A stretch of DNA of 64,000 bases. Source: Epiperipatus broadwayi (lineage: Eukaryota > Onychophora > Udeonychophora > Euonychophora > Peripatidae). The stretch spans positions 13,678,348-13,742,347 of the forward strand of contig JAQFVV010006203.1 of the NCBI GenBank assembly GCA_028023455.1. The letters run 5' to 3'. A program made the translations under genes and the position numbers. Numbering within the stretch: position 1 is the first letter of the stretch; every line of letters begins with the position of its first letter. Below, piece by piece: positions 23,184 to 35,399 of this stretch. A model generated the notes under the pieces. That model worked only from the letters and a program-made list of their open reading frames with translations. It made no database searches and had not been told where the DNA came from.

Positions 23184-25557
23184 GTAAGAAAAGTTTTATT
23201 TTTTTATTTACTTATATCACAAGAGAAAGCCTGTGTGTGTATGTGTGCCTATTTGGTCATTATGTAAATAAAATAGCTGCTCTGAGTTAGATGGTAAAAC
23301 AAAAATGTTATAAACAATGAAACTCCATCTGCATTCACAAAGCCTGATGTTAATGCCTTTTTCATCACCGGTTCCTCTTTTTTTTTGATAGGGGAGTACT
23401 ATTGGAGAGATCTTTGTTTTGTAGCTGGTTATTTAAAGGCTTCTCCTTATATAGATAAATTAGGATTCCTTGATTAATCTATAAATACTAGAGTAGTATC
23501 TTATTTCCAGGTGATAATCTATTAGTTAGTTTTTAGGATTTTCCTTTATTATTTTACATTTCACCTAGGAATATCTAAATGCATATTTACTAAACAATAT
23601 ATTTAGTTGACTATAGGCCAACTATTTAAATAAAAAAATTTGATTTACTTATAAAATATATAGTTCTTTGCTTTAACTCAAATTCAAACTGATTTTGAAG
23701 ATTTTCAAATAAGTAAAAAATTGACAAATAATTAGAAAATATTAAAGAATAATTAATATTAATTGAAATACTAATCTCATTTTTAGAAAATAATTTTAAG
23801 GCATCAGTAATATTAACATTAAACAGCTTTTTGATTTTGGTGAAAGATTATGATACAGTCCTTTTAAAGTTTGTGTGTTAAATTTTTATCTTAAAGAATA
23901 GGTTGAAATGATTAGACAATAAGATATTATAACCAAATGATAACACTTGATCATGATTTATAATTGTTTGCCATTGTGTGATTTCTTTTTAATGTGATTT
24001 ATTCTAGTATATTAGTATTTAAAGCTATATCATAAATTTAAATAAATCATTAAAATGCATGTTTGGAATAATTTAGATACTTATATTGAATTCATAATAG
24101 AAGCTAGAAAACCAGTAGTCTATGAAAACAAGATATAAAATGATTTTTGCTATAAAACTTTTTCCAAAAGAAAATAAAAAGTTTAATATTGGCTGATTAA
24201 TGAAAATTATGCTTTGCTGTTTTGATGCTTAAATAAGCAATTGATAATATAATAAATAGATTTTTCTCAATTTTTTTTTTTATGTTGGAATGTTAAGCAT
24301 TAAAATAAATAAACTGTTGTTCTTTATGTAAGAGTTGACACACATCTTAAAGCAAATAATCCGTAATACATAAATAGATTTTGAACTCCTTATATGAGCA
24401 TTAGAAGACTTATAAACCAAATCATAAACTAAACTTATATTTAAAAAAATAAATCTTTAGATTACCTTTTGTTTTCAGCTTTTTTGAAACCAAAGTAAAC
24501 ATCAAGCTTTTATTTTTATTGCTGTTTTAAATAGTGGCATTTAAAAAGATAGGCATTGTTTTTAAGATCTAATAATATCACAGTTATTCAATTCATTGAA
24601 ATTTGTCAAAAATTATTTTGAAATTCCAGAAAGTTAATTAAAAATTAGATTTGAATGTTAGAAATGAATGAAAATTAGAAATGTTGGAACTATATATTGA
24701 ATTGTTTTGAAGAAAGCAGTTATTAAAGTTGAAGAAACTTTAGTGCAATTATTCAATGGGAAAATGTAGAATATTTAAAATAATTGCTGTGATCTTTTTA
24801 TTACAATCTCAGATTCATTTGTTAATTTTATCATTGGTGCATTTCAACAAGTAATCAGAAAAATATATTTTTTCATTACATTTTTACTTAAAATATTAGA
24901 CAGGCTGAATAGCATAAATAATTAAGTGTGATTACTGCATCAGTAAGAACAATTAGATGAATTTTATATTTTAGTATTTTATGTTTATATTCTGAATGAT
25001 ATAATTCTTTTGAATTTTAATTCATAATCCATCATCATTAGTATAAATAAGAAATTAATAACAATAAATTCCTTTTCTCTTTAAAAATATAATTCCAAAT
25101 AATCTTTCATATATAAAAAATTCAATAATACATATATATTTGTAGATTCTAATGACTACAAGGAAGTAGTTGAAACATCAGAAACATGCATAATATATTG
25201 GAATATATATAGGTTCATGAAAATAAAAAAAATTTAAAAAGAAAAAGGAACAAAACAATTTTATTGATTTTTTTTTTATATGAAAGAGTAATTATAAGCT
25301 TTGTTAAACATATTCCCACAGAAATGTTGGCAGTTATATGTCTCTGGCGATAAAAATATAGGATGTCTACAATTTTTTTGATGAGATCTGTCAAGTAGAT
25401 TGTGTGGTATAGATACCCAGAAGTAATTCATTTAGGTTGAAGAAGTTCTTGAAGACTTATTGCAGTTAATTGCCATATCTTATGCAACTAATTGGGTAAT
25501 GAAAAAATTTAGTCAAACTAATACATATAAAATAGTAAGTGTATTGATCATAAAAAG
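23184..25557 (+). other. HPS4 intron 2, first part: no gene
   Basis: AT-rich intron with no supported coding or mobile-element content. A slightly GC-richer patch at about 23280-23470 is unexplained. Confidence 0.5.
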
Positions 25558-25750
25558 TTAAAACAGGCAAAACTCACTATACGTATTGCCATACATAGCA
25601 AGCTAGAGTAATCGTTGGATGCCAGAAGGCTTGTGCATAAAATCTCCATTACTTTAGCTTGCTGTGTGTGGCGATACATATACAGTAATGAGTTTTACCT
25701 GTTTTAACAACAGTTATACACAAGCATAAGAAGTGGTGGTCATGTGATCA
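25558..25750. repeat. Foldback-family repeat, shortest copy (copy 2)
   Basis: The left arm TAAAACAGGCAAAACTCACTAT...AGCAAGCTAGAGTAA (about 25558-25611) is mirrored by TTACTTTAGCTTGCTGTGTG...AGTGAGTTTTACCTGTTTTAA-type sequence (about 25653-25707, read as the complement). Between them lies CGTTGGATGCCAGAAGGCTTGTGCATAAAATC, the family signature. The right side continues into the outer terminus CAACAGTTATACACAAGCATAAGAAGTGGTGGTCATGTGATCA. Confidence 0.8.
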
Positions 25751-28217
25751 TAAAAAGTTCCAATTTAATTTTATAAATGTTTTAAAAACATGGTAAGCTC
25801 TGAATCCATTTGATTTATCTAAGAAAGAACTGGAAAAAATTAAAGAGAATCGAACAAAATAATGTATTAATATTAAGTATCATTCTTGTATAGCAGTAGT
25901 TGAAAATGGAAGTAAAGATTGGGAATATAAATGTCTTAAATATATCTGAATTGTGAAATCCTGATTATACATTTAGCTAATGTGTAGGCTGTAATGTCTG
26001 AACATTATGTATAATATTATTGAACAATTTTCATGGTTATCAAGATTACATAATATTGAATGAATGCATAATATTACTAAATAATTAAGAATTCCCTTAA
26101 CTAATAATGCTGTTGTTAGAAAATTCTCTTGTATTGCACAATAATATACTTGTTTGACATGCTTGTGACCTAAGCTTCAAATCTGTATTGAGTTTAAAAA
26201 AAATTTTCAGATACTTGACTATAGATAAACTTTTTAATAATCTAGTACTGGTGGAAAAATTGATATCTAGCTTTTCTTAGCCCATGTAATCTGATTGGTC
26301 AAGTAAGTATCAAAACTCTGACCATAAAATAAAACACGATTGTAATTCTTTGCCTCTTCACTAGTAATGAGGAGTACCCATACTTCAATAGGCTTTTAAT
26401 TATAAAAAATTATTTTTCAATATCCAATTCATTATAATTGGTAATTTTTTTTCATATTCGGAGAATTTATCTGTCATAAGGAGAATGTTTTGCCGAAACT
26501 AAAATTTGAATTATCAAGGGAAAAACACTAAAGGCATCTACATGAAAAACTTTTTGGGATATGAGAAAATGTGAATTTTTTAAAAATTAATCTGATAGCT
26601 TTGAGAAAAATAGGATGGATAAAAGGCTATTTAAAAAAATATATAAAATGTGTACTCTCATTATTAATTTCATTACTTAATTAATTTAATTACTTAGTAA
26701 TTTCGTTACTAAGGAGTAATGAAATGGTGTACCAAAATATTAAGTTAGATTATGATAAGAGTAAGAAAGAAAAGTAGAAAATTAGATGATAGATAGTCTT
26801 AGGAATGATAGTTGTTATTTAAAGTAATTAGAGCATAAAAAAGAATATGATATGAATAGATTCACAGAATCTGACTCTGGGCAAATAATTTTTGTTGATA
26901 AAAAAAACCGTGTTTATTAGTTTATGGCAATGATAAAGTAATGAAGTCAATAGATAAAAGTTCTTGGATTCATCCCTAGCTGAGTAAAGTCAGTTGTGCT
27001 CCCTGTTTATTTGAACATAATAAGATCTTTCAAGCAATATATCATACAATTAATTCATTCTGCATAGTTTGGCACAGCGATAAGACTAATAGATTTAAGA
27101 TCTAATAATTCTAGAATTAATTTTCAACTGAGGAAATGAAAAAATGAAAATCTTAATTTGGTCAGTTCACTGGGACTGTTAAACTCAACCTGCTATTCGA
27201 GTGCTTGAATGCCATATGAGTTCATGAGCAACTATTTACATGATTTCTATTTTTGTTTTAATAAAAGTAATTGAATCGTGAAAGTTTGTTTTAATTCAGT
27301 AATGGTATTAATGGATGATGATGATATTATCATTATTTCTCATTGAGAAGTTGGTTGTTAGATTAAGGAAATTTTATATTATATTTAATTTATAATCAGT
27401 TTCTCGGGAGCTATGCCCTACTTTGAGTATTAGATTGAGCATAATTCTGTTCATTTGGCTAATTGAAAATTTTTTATTATCTCCATTGAAGTTAATCTAA
27501 GAGAAATTTACTTTTATATCAAATGAAATTGATCCTAGAATCTTGAACTTTTGAATCTGCTACTATTACTTCTAAGCTAAATTGCTCCAAGATAGAAAAT
27601 TCTATGATAGAAGTATTGCAAAAATTTTATTATTATGATTAAAAATTATTTATTTATTTATTTTCTTTAGAGTAATAGCATCCACATCAGATTGTTGAAC
27701 AGAAGCTTAACTGAAAAAATGGAATGCGTTTGTCATAATAAATTAATTTTTGATTTAACTGAATTAAACAGGTTCATTAAATTGAAAAATTCTTTACTAA
27801 TATTATTGCATAACTCTGTTTTAATTTTTCTTTCAGTATTTTTTATTATATCCTTATATTTTGATTGATTAGTAATCTCATTGTAAAAAATGACTGTCAA
27901 TGTTATTATAATTAAAAAAGAGAAATCTGAATATTGTTAATCAGTCAAAAATGTAAACATATAAAACACAGTTAGTGGATTTGTTCAAATAACGATATTA
28001 ATTATCATACTATCTGTTAAATTGGAAATAATTTATTAAATATGAATAATTTTAATTAATAATTACTTATTGATGCTGTAATGTGTCACTTGCTCCCCCC
28101 CCCCAATCTTATTATTGTTGTTATTAGCATTGTTATTAACAGCTTATTTGCAGTATGCTTTGATAATAAAGATTATTATTATTTTAAATAATTATATTTT
28201 TTTATTTTATTTACCAG
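25751..28217 (+). other. HPS4 intron 2, last part: no gene
   Basis: AT-rich intron. A poly-C tract of 10 lies at 28095-28104. An open stretch at 27671-27772 bordered by TTTAG and GGTTCATT looks like an exon, but it would break the phase and homology of the B-to-C junction. Confidence 0.5.
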
Positions 28218-28312
28218 TTTGGCTCTCCATTTTATTTGAAATCTCTTCACCTTCTCCAAGCCTGCCAGAGGAGACCAGGAGTCATGGGTGGCTGTCTCTT
28301 TTATAATAACAG
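28218..28312 (+). CDS. HPS4: HPS4 homologue, exon C (second longin region)
   Basis: The acceptor is TTTACCAG before 28218 and the donor is GTTTTC at 28313, a weak but legal GT. It has 95 nt: 31 codons plus two bases, leaving phase 2. The product includes LHLLQACQRRPGVMGGCLFY, which closely parallels vertebrate HPS4 (ILQTCQRSPHILAGCILY). This is the strongest single match that identifies the gene. The split codon AG|A (Arg) is completed by exon D. The segment belongs to the second longin domain, part of the fold through which HPS1-HPS4 acts on Rab32/38. Confidence 0.92.
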
Positions 28313-30883
28313 GTTTTCTTTTATTACTTTAAAATAAAAGTAAAGATTTTTTTAATTTAAAATTTTGTAGTATAATTTTTTAAATTCTAAAAAAAAACTA
28401 GAGTAATTTTAGTAAATTTAATTTTTATACGTCATATTTGTGTCTTGAAGATTTATTTCTCATCTAAGAATCATATCGTTTAGATTTTAATGAAGTTTCA
28501 GTGGATGAGAGAAAAACTTTTATTTGGCCATTTATCATGATTTTCAAGTCACTTCACCCAGGGAAAAAGTAATCAAGTTTGTTTTAGCCAGAATCTTAAG
28601 AGAAATGGATAAATTTTGGGATATACTTTTGACTAGACCCAGTCATTCATTAAGGAAAAAATTACAATTGGGCTAATAAAAATCATTTTTGCTGCTGATA
28701 TATTTTGTGAAATATGAATTAATGTAATGTCATTGATAAAACAGGTTTTATATTTTTACTCTAAGACAAAATGTTTTTTGCAAATATTTATAACTTGTTT
28801 TCTATGTATTAACATAGAAAACAAATTAGTGAAGCATATGTTAAAAAATTAGTGACAAAGAAAAAAAATTGCATAAAAATAAATATAAACAGAGTGATCA
28901 AGATAATAAATATTGCTTAGATATATATAATATTACAAGATTTTTTTATGTTGGAGGAGGAATATAAAGTAAAAAGAACTAATAGTGGTAGTACCACACA
29001 TTCTTCTTTCCTTTCTACCATGCTTTAAAAATTTTACAGCATTTGCTCACTAGAACTACTAATAAAAATAATCTAATGTTTATTTATTCAAGACTGTCAT
29101 GGAAAATTCTTGCAGTGGAAACTGGGGGTGAGCTTTGCTTCAAGCATCTGTTACTCTTGAGTATATCACCCTATCACAACCCTAAACTTCATAGAATGCT
29201 GTCTTAAGCAAACATTAATTTGTATAGATTAAATGTGAGTTAAAAGGATCACTATATTTGTAGTCAGATTTAAGAATATAATTACTGAACTAATATTGGC
29301 AATTTGAATTGGCTCAAAATCTTAGGATGCTGAAAATTTTCAAATCAGTTGCTTTTATATATATATAACATGATGAGTTTTATTCATTTATTGGCATAAT
29401 GGATTTTTGCCAGACAATTATTGAAAACAATTTATCAAGAATTCTCTTAAGATTTCATCAGAAGAAAGATTTGCTTATTAGTACATCAAGTTTTTCAATT
29501 TTGTTGATGATATAAGAAATGATTCATTGTAAACTATGATCCATAGTCTGGATTTGGCATCAGTTATATATGGGAGAGTATTAAATTTCATTTGAGAAAC
29601 ATGTAATGAAGTAAGGTAATCCTGAACCTATTGATGCAAATCAAATTGTCCAAGAAAGCCAAATTCGACTAGCTTTATTATTGAATCTAGAAATAGAAAT
29701 TTTTTTTGGATGAATGGATGGTTGAACTTTTTTTTTAACCCATCCTGTAGATGGCTTGCATCTACTTTTAGAATTATTTGTGTCTATGTGGAAATTGGAC
29801 TTATGATGGACTCAAGAATAATAGAAAGATAGTACGTAAATTAGACATTATGAGGATAAAAGCAATAACTAATAGAATGCCTTTTAATTTAAGGTCACTT
29901 ATAGCCAGATATTACTGATGTGATATATGAGATATAAAAGTGACTTACTTTTAAATAAAATCGAACTCTGTTTGCCATCAGAAAATATTATCATTAGTAC
30001 TAACTGAATGTGGATTTGATCTCTGAAGTATAGCAAATTATTTTAAACCATTTTAATATTTTATATCAAATGATAATTCAGAACTATGAATTTATTAAAA
30101 GTTTACCCTTACTATATAATAATGAAAAATAGAAAGTTTATTATTTTTATCAATAATGTTTTTTTTTTTTTAATTGATTTTGTACCTTTTCAAATTCATG
30201 GAAGGCAGATTTATTAAAAGAGTTTTATGGAAGTGGATATAGAAAGCAGTTAACAAAAAAATCACTTTATCATCATCCTGTATAGTTATGTTATTGTTTA
30301 TGTGAGCTGATATAGTAGCTGCAGAAGCATTGATAAGTAAGCAATATAGTCAATTACTCCAACATAAATCTAAGAGCTCCATGATAATGTCTTTTTTTTT
30401 CTCTCTCGTTAATTAGGAATCTATCTGGAAACTTTTAGTTTTTGAGTTGGACATTCTCACCACTGTATAGTATGAAGCATTAGTATATCTTTTTTTTTTT
30501 TTTTTAATATTATAATTCAGTGGCAGATGTTGATCTTCATATTTTCTTGAAATATAATGCACTCTGAGTCTGTTATGGAATAAAACTTTTCAAATGAAAT
30601 TATTCTCCAGAATTAAAATGTAAAGTCACAATACAATGACAAGTCCTTGCAAATAATTGAATTCACTTTTCATGATTGTTTCATTTTTTTCTTTGCATGA
30701 CAATAATTATGTACAGAGTGTCACTTACCAAGCAATTATTAAGTTTAGAATTGTTTATTATATTCAACAAAACTCTTTATGTAATAGTAATGAATTATAA
30801 CTACAATAAAATTGATAAACAGAACTGAAAATATGAAATTTATTGTTTAATATAATGTTTTTTTATTTGTTTATTTTTTTTAG
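28313..30883 (+). other. HPS4 intron 3: no gene
   Basis: A 2.6-kb AT-rich intron. It contains a small perfect hairpin (TTGTTTTCTATGT/ACATAGAAAACAA, about 28796-28824) and T-tracts. No other content was recognised. Confidence 0.55.
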
Positions 30884-30953
30884 AATTATCTGTTCACAGC
30901 TTAGTACAAATTTAACTACTAAACTTTTATTCTTGTTGCCTTCCAATCAAAAG
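30884..30953 (+). CDS. HPS4: HPS4 homologue, exon D (second longin region)
   Basis: The acceptor is TTTTTTTAG before 30884 and the donor is GTAATT at 30954. It has 70 nt: one base completing the Arg codon from exon C, then 23 codons, ending in phase 0. The product starts IICSQLSTNLTTKLLFLL, aligned without gaps to the vertebrate HPS4 segment LIVSTQLPPSLTAKVLL that directly follows the exon C match. Match and phase together make this exon near certain. It is too short for ordinary ORF listings. Confidence 0.92.
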
Positions 30954-31839
30954 GTAATTTCTATGGATTTTTTTTTTTTTTGTTTATTACTATTATGGTT
31001 ATATATGTGTATATACATGTAGCATTATTTTTGAACATGTACTATATTTATTATATTTTTGCATTAAAAAAGATTTGTCATAACTTTTCAGATTGAAATA
31101 GATTAAATTAATAAATAATTTGGAATAATCAATCTAATTCATTAGATAAATCATTTAATTATAAAGATGTTTCAAAATAAAGAAACAAAATATATTTTAT
31201 TCCCAAATAAAATGCGATAGCATTCTTTTTAGTAGACATTTTATGTTTACTAATTTAATATAAGCACTCATGTTAGAATTTTTTCAATCATTTGATTGTA
31301 TTATAACCAAAAACTATTTCTTCTTAATCTTACAGAGTTGTATTCAAATTATTATTTTCTATTTTTGTAATTTATGTGTACTTTGCAGCATATTTCTTGT
31401 AAATAAACAGTGTTTCACTGTGATTTTAAAATGTCTTTAATTTTTTCTACTGCAGTGAATTTAAGATAATACTTTTTATTATTTTCAGTGCTTTTTTATT
31501 TTTAATAGTTAAAATTTGTTTACATGTATATGTAATTATATAGACAAGTATTTTTAGATATATAAATGAATTAATGTTTTTATTACAAAAAATGTTGATT
31601 ATTTTGAAATATAAAATAATAGTGTAGATAAAAAATCGGACACATACATATATATATATGTGTGTGTGTACAAGTAATTTTATTTATACTGCATATCATT
31701 TGTTTTCATTTTTGTATTTCAAAAGGTATATGCTATAAAACATTAAAATAATATATTGTCTTTTATTATTCTGGAATATTAAAATAATGTAATGGCTTTA
31801 TTGCTTGAAACTCCTAAGAAATTTGAGCTCCAAAATTGC
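30954..31839 (+). other. HPS4 intron 4, first part: no gene
   Basis: AT-rich, with a T-tract directly after the donor (30967-30980) and a TA/TG microsatellite at about 31647-31671. Confidence 0.5.
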
Positions 31840-31912
31840 CATAATTGGAATCAATAAGGACCTTATGCTCTAGAGTCTAAAATTCTATCACTGCACTAAG
31901 CCATGCAGATCA
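31840..31912 (-). repeat. tRNA-derived SINE head, minus strand
   Basis: Read on the minus strand: TGGCTTAGTGCAGTGATAGA (A box-like) and, about 45 bp on, TATTGATTCCAATT (B box-like, compare GGTTCGATTCC). Between them is ATTTTAGACTCTAGAGCATAAGG, which could form an anticodon-type arm. It does not fold into a convincing intact tRNA, so I call it a SINE head or decayed tRNA. Confidence 0.5.
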
Positions 31913-32464
31913 TTGTTCTGAAGAGGAGTTAAAATCTTTTGGAGGAGCATCAATAAAAACGAAAGTATTGAAAACAATTATCACTGTAATTGTTATCTTA
32001 AAACAATTTAATTTTATATCATGATAGTCAATGCAAGTAGAGAGAGAAGATAGTGGGAAAACATTTTTTATATTTTACATTAATGTTAATAAATTAGTTG
32101 TTAACTGATTAAAATTTGAATCCTATTTCATTCAGTTTTAGGGATAATTATAAAAATCTTCAATTTCTTACTAACAGTAAAGTACAGCAAAATTTTTAGT
32201 TTTGCAAATTAGAAAATTAAATATATGGATATAAAATTTTTGAAGCATGTAAATTAGGAGGAGAGGGGATAACTTTCTATTAAAAATCTCATACAACTTT
32301 GGCATAACAGATAATTGACTTAATATATAGTGTATATACATATACACGTTATATTTGCTTGTTTAATGAGGTTTATTTAAACTTCTTTGAATTAATAATC
32401 TCGCTCTTTTTAGTCAAGTTGCGATCTTTAGTGTCTATATAAACATATTGGACTTATTGTAAAA

Positions 32465-32535
32465 GGATATTGCCTTGACAACAGATTGAGATTATTATTG
32501 ATATTGGTCTTGTTTAAGTAGTTGACCGCTTTCAT
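32465..32535 (+). repeat. Short dispersed repeat shared with 16205-16275
   Basis: Second copy of the GCCTTGACAACAGATTGAGATT repeat, here lying just upstream of foldback copy 3. Confidence 0.55.
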
Positions 32536-32554
32536 GTTTGTGGAAATACCAATA

Positions 32555-32885
32555 CTATAAATTTTTGTTAAAATAGGCAAAACTCTCTCCATACAGTAGT
32601 GCCACTCAAAGCCAAGACAGAATAATCAATGGATGCCAGAAGGCCGTAAAATCGCTATCTAAGTGCAGTGCTCTCAGATCCAAGGCTTCTCACTGACGAA
32701 GGTCACAAGCCAGAAACTAGTTTGGGGGTATTGGATGATTAGGCACTAGACAGGGTATTTATGCACAAGCTTTCTCGCATCCATTGATTACCCTGTCTTG
32801 CTTTGAGTGGCACTACCATATGGAGAGAGTTTAGCATATTTTAACAACAGTTATGAGCAAGCATGAGAGATAGTGATCATGTGAT
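32555..32885. repeat. Foldback-family repeat, asymmetric palindrome (copy 3)
   Basis: The left arm GTTAAAATAGGCAAAACTCTC...CAATGGATGCCAGAAGG (about 32565-32644) pairs with CATCCATTGATTACCC...GAGAGAGTTTAGCATATTTTAAC (about 32779-32845). The right side is longer and includes the interior GTGCAGTGCTCTCAGATCCAAGG...CACAAGCCAGAAACTAG, whereas the left side is cut short at CGCTATCT. The right end continues into CAACAGTTATGAGCAAGCATGAGAGATAGTGATCATGTGAT. Confidence 0.82.
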
Positions 32886-33924
32886 ATTTAAAAGTTTAAT
32901 ACTATAAATTTTCTTATAGAGGAGTTAAATAATTTGAATGTCTTGAAATGGATTATTGAAAATTAGCAGGACAAAAGTATTAAGTATTTGGGTTTAATTT
33001 TTATAAGAGATAATAATTTGTTAAGTTGTAAATTAATAATAGTTTGTTAAGTTATAAATTAATAATCAAACCATTATAAAAAAGGGGGATATATAAATTG
33101 TAAATCAAAAGTAGCAATTATGCATAAGATGGCAAGCAAGTTTTAGATCTTTTTTGTTTTATAATGAAAATTATGTTATTACTAGTGTGATAAATTAAAA
33201 AGTATTGAGATATTTGCCAAGGAATTGCTTGAAGTTGGTTATAAGAGTGAACACATTAACATTACTTAATGTCAATTTAAAAAGAGTTATAATGATTTAA
33301 AGGAGTTAAAAGATTGATAATAAAAAATGGATATCTATTCCATATATTTCAAATGCTCAAGTGAAATTTTTTAAGAATATAAGGATGTGTTTAATTATTT
33401 CATTTTATGTTATAAATAACTCGAATAAGCTAGTGAATAATTATAAAAATGTCATATCTGTCAAGCAGAAAAGTAATATTGTTTTTAAGTTTTTTGTGGA
33501 TGTATATTATCATATATAGGTGAATCGAGGTGCAGTATTGAAAAAAGTGTGCGAAAAGTAAAAATAATAGTGATTTAATGGCTGTTTCTGTTTTCTTGGA
33601 TCATGAAAGGACATGTAAATATAAATTTAAGTTTGATATTGAAGAGAGAAACCATAATAAAAGAAAAATATAAGGAGGCAATTTTAATAAATAGAAATAA
33701 AATGAATGTAATTAATAGACAAGCTGCTATTGTTAAAATTCAGGATTTTTGGAATTTGAATTGATGACATTTGCTTCCATGTTTTTTTAATTTAACAGCA
33801 ATTGAGAAGGATTAAAGAATTAACAGAAAGTACTTCTATGGATTGAATTAATTACATTATATTTATTATTTTTACTGTTTTATACTTACTTACATATATA
33901 TATAAGCAATGAAAATATATCACT
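32886..33924 (+). other. HPS4 intron 4: unassigned AT-rich stretch
   Basis: No gene. A short tandem duplication (TTTGTTAAGTTGTAAATTAATAAT, two near copies) lies at about 33014-33066. Confidence 0.5.
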
Positions 33925-34280
33925 AAATATCACATGATCACCATTTCTTATGCTTGCTCATAATTGTTAAATCAGGCAAAACTCTCCATACAGTAGTCCC
34001 ACTCAGTGCTAGCCAGAGTAATCTATGGATGCCAGAAGGCTTGTGCATAAAATCCCTATCTAGTGTCTACTCATCCAGTATCCCCAGACTAGTTTTTAGT
34101 TTGTGGCTTTCATCAATGAAGAACCTTGGATCTGAGAGCACTGCACCATCTAGGTGCAGTACTCTCAGATGCCAAGTCCCTAGATAGGGATTTTATGCAC
34201 AAGCCTTCTGTCATCTATTGATTACTCTGGCTTGCACTGAGTAGCGCTACTGTATGAATAGTTTTGCCTGTTTCAATGAA
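33925..34280. repeat. Foldback-family repeat, near-symmetric palindrome (copy 4)
   Basis: The outer terminus CACATGATCACCATTTCTTATGCTTGCTCATAATTGTTAAA starts at about 33932. The arm ACTCTCCATACAGTAG...GCCAGAAGGCTTGTGCATAAAATCCCTATCTAG runs to 34061 and is mirrored at 34181-34272. An inner palindrome (GCACTGCACC-ATCT-AGGTGCAGT) lies at 34139-34161. The interior is an inverted, shortened version of the 450-bp unit. Open frames here are only shadows of the repeat. Confidence 0.85.
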
Positions 34281-34439
34281 ATATAATGGGATTTTTTTCA
34301 TATAATAATCTAAATAAAATGCCATGTAAACAAGCAATTTCCAATTCAAACAAGTAGTGAAGCTGAAACTACATAATCTACTAAATATCATTATCATCTA
34401 TTGGATTTGCATTAAGTTTAAAGATGGGTTGCTTTTAGT

Positions 34440-35235
34440 TTAATACTTAAGCTGATATATAAGTAGTAAGTCAGATCAAATATTATGAGAATTTGAAGTA
34501 TAATAACTCTGATTTTTGCCACTTAAAATTTTTTACAAAGCTTAAGATGTAAATATTCAAAATATAAGAGGTTTTTTTTTTTTTTATGTTAAAATTAGAT
34601 AAATGCTGTAACCAAATATCTGCCAATTAAAATGTAATTTACCACTTTATCTAGTAAATAATTAACATTCTTCTGACCTATGCTATGCTAAAAGTTTCAA
34701 CTTGCACTAACTGTTTTAATTGATGGTTGCTTGGTTATATCATAAGTGAGATTTTATCTAATTTATTAGCAAGAAAAATTGTCATTATATTTTCAATGTT
34801 TACATCTTGAGTCTATGAAAATATGTATAACTCCTTGTAGAAGGTGCTTGGTTACTGGTGAAAATTCAGAGAAACTATTATACTTCAAATTCATATAGTA
34901 CAAACATATCTGGTCTTATTTACTACTTATATATCAGCTTGATTATTAAGCTAGGATTGATCATTTTTTAACTTTATGTAGATCAGACAAATGATATTAA
35001 TACTAAATCAGGTGTTTTGGACTTGCACTAGTTATTTTAGTTGCTAGTTGCCGGTTGAATCTACTTAAGGTTTTATCTAGTTTATTACACAAAAAAAATT
35101 CCTATTACATTTTCAATATTTACATCATAAGTTCATAAAAAATTTTAATATATATTTGTAAATGCTATTATACAATTAATAATTATACTCAGTAAGCTTC
35201 TTGTACTTTACTTAAATTTTCAGAAACTAGGCAAT
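34440..35235. repeat. Unclassified repeat block with direct and inverted copies
   Basis: AAGCTGATATATAAGTAGTA (about 34449-34468) recurs as its complement TACTACTTATATATCAGCTT at about 34921-34940. A 120-bp segment starting ACTTGCACTAACTGTTTTAATTG (about 34699) recurs in direct orientation at about 35024 (ACTTGCACTAGTTATTTTAGTTG...), both continuing into ATTACATTTTCAAT-TTTACATC. It is probably a degenerate non-autonomous element. Confidence 0.5.
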
Positions 35236-35302
35236 GTATGATTATTTGTAGACTTAGAATTCACTAAGGTACATGAATTGATGAGAAAGGAAATAATAAA
35301 AA

Positions 35303-35369
35303 TTCATTCAATATTAAATTAAATATAATTTATATATTACTAATTATATTTAATTTAATATTGAATGAA
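35303..35369. repeat. Perfect 28-bp inverted repeat
   Basis: The arms at 35303-35330 and 35342-35369 are exact complements separated by 11 bp. AT-only arms of this length are unlikely by chance even in this composition. Confidence 0.75.
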
Positions 35370-35399
35370 AACTTGTTATAAGCAGAGCAATTTATTAGA

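Noticed and set aside
27671-27772. Exon-like open stretch with TTTAG before and GG|GTTCATT after
   Set aside because: Including it would break the exact phase and homology of the HPS4 B-to-C junction, and its translation does not resemble HPS4.
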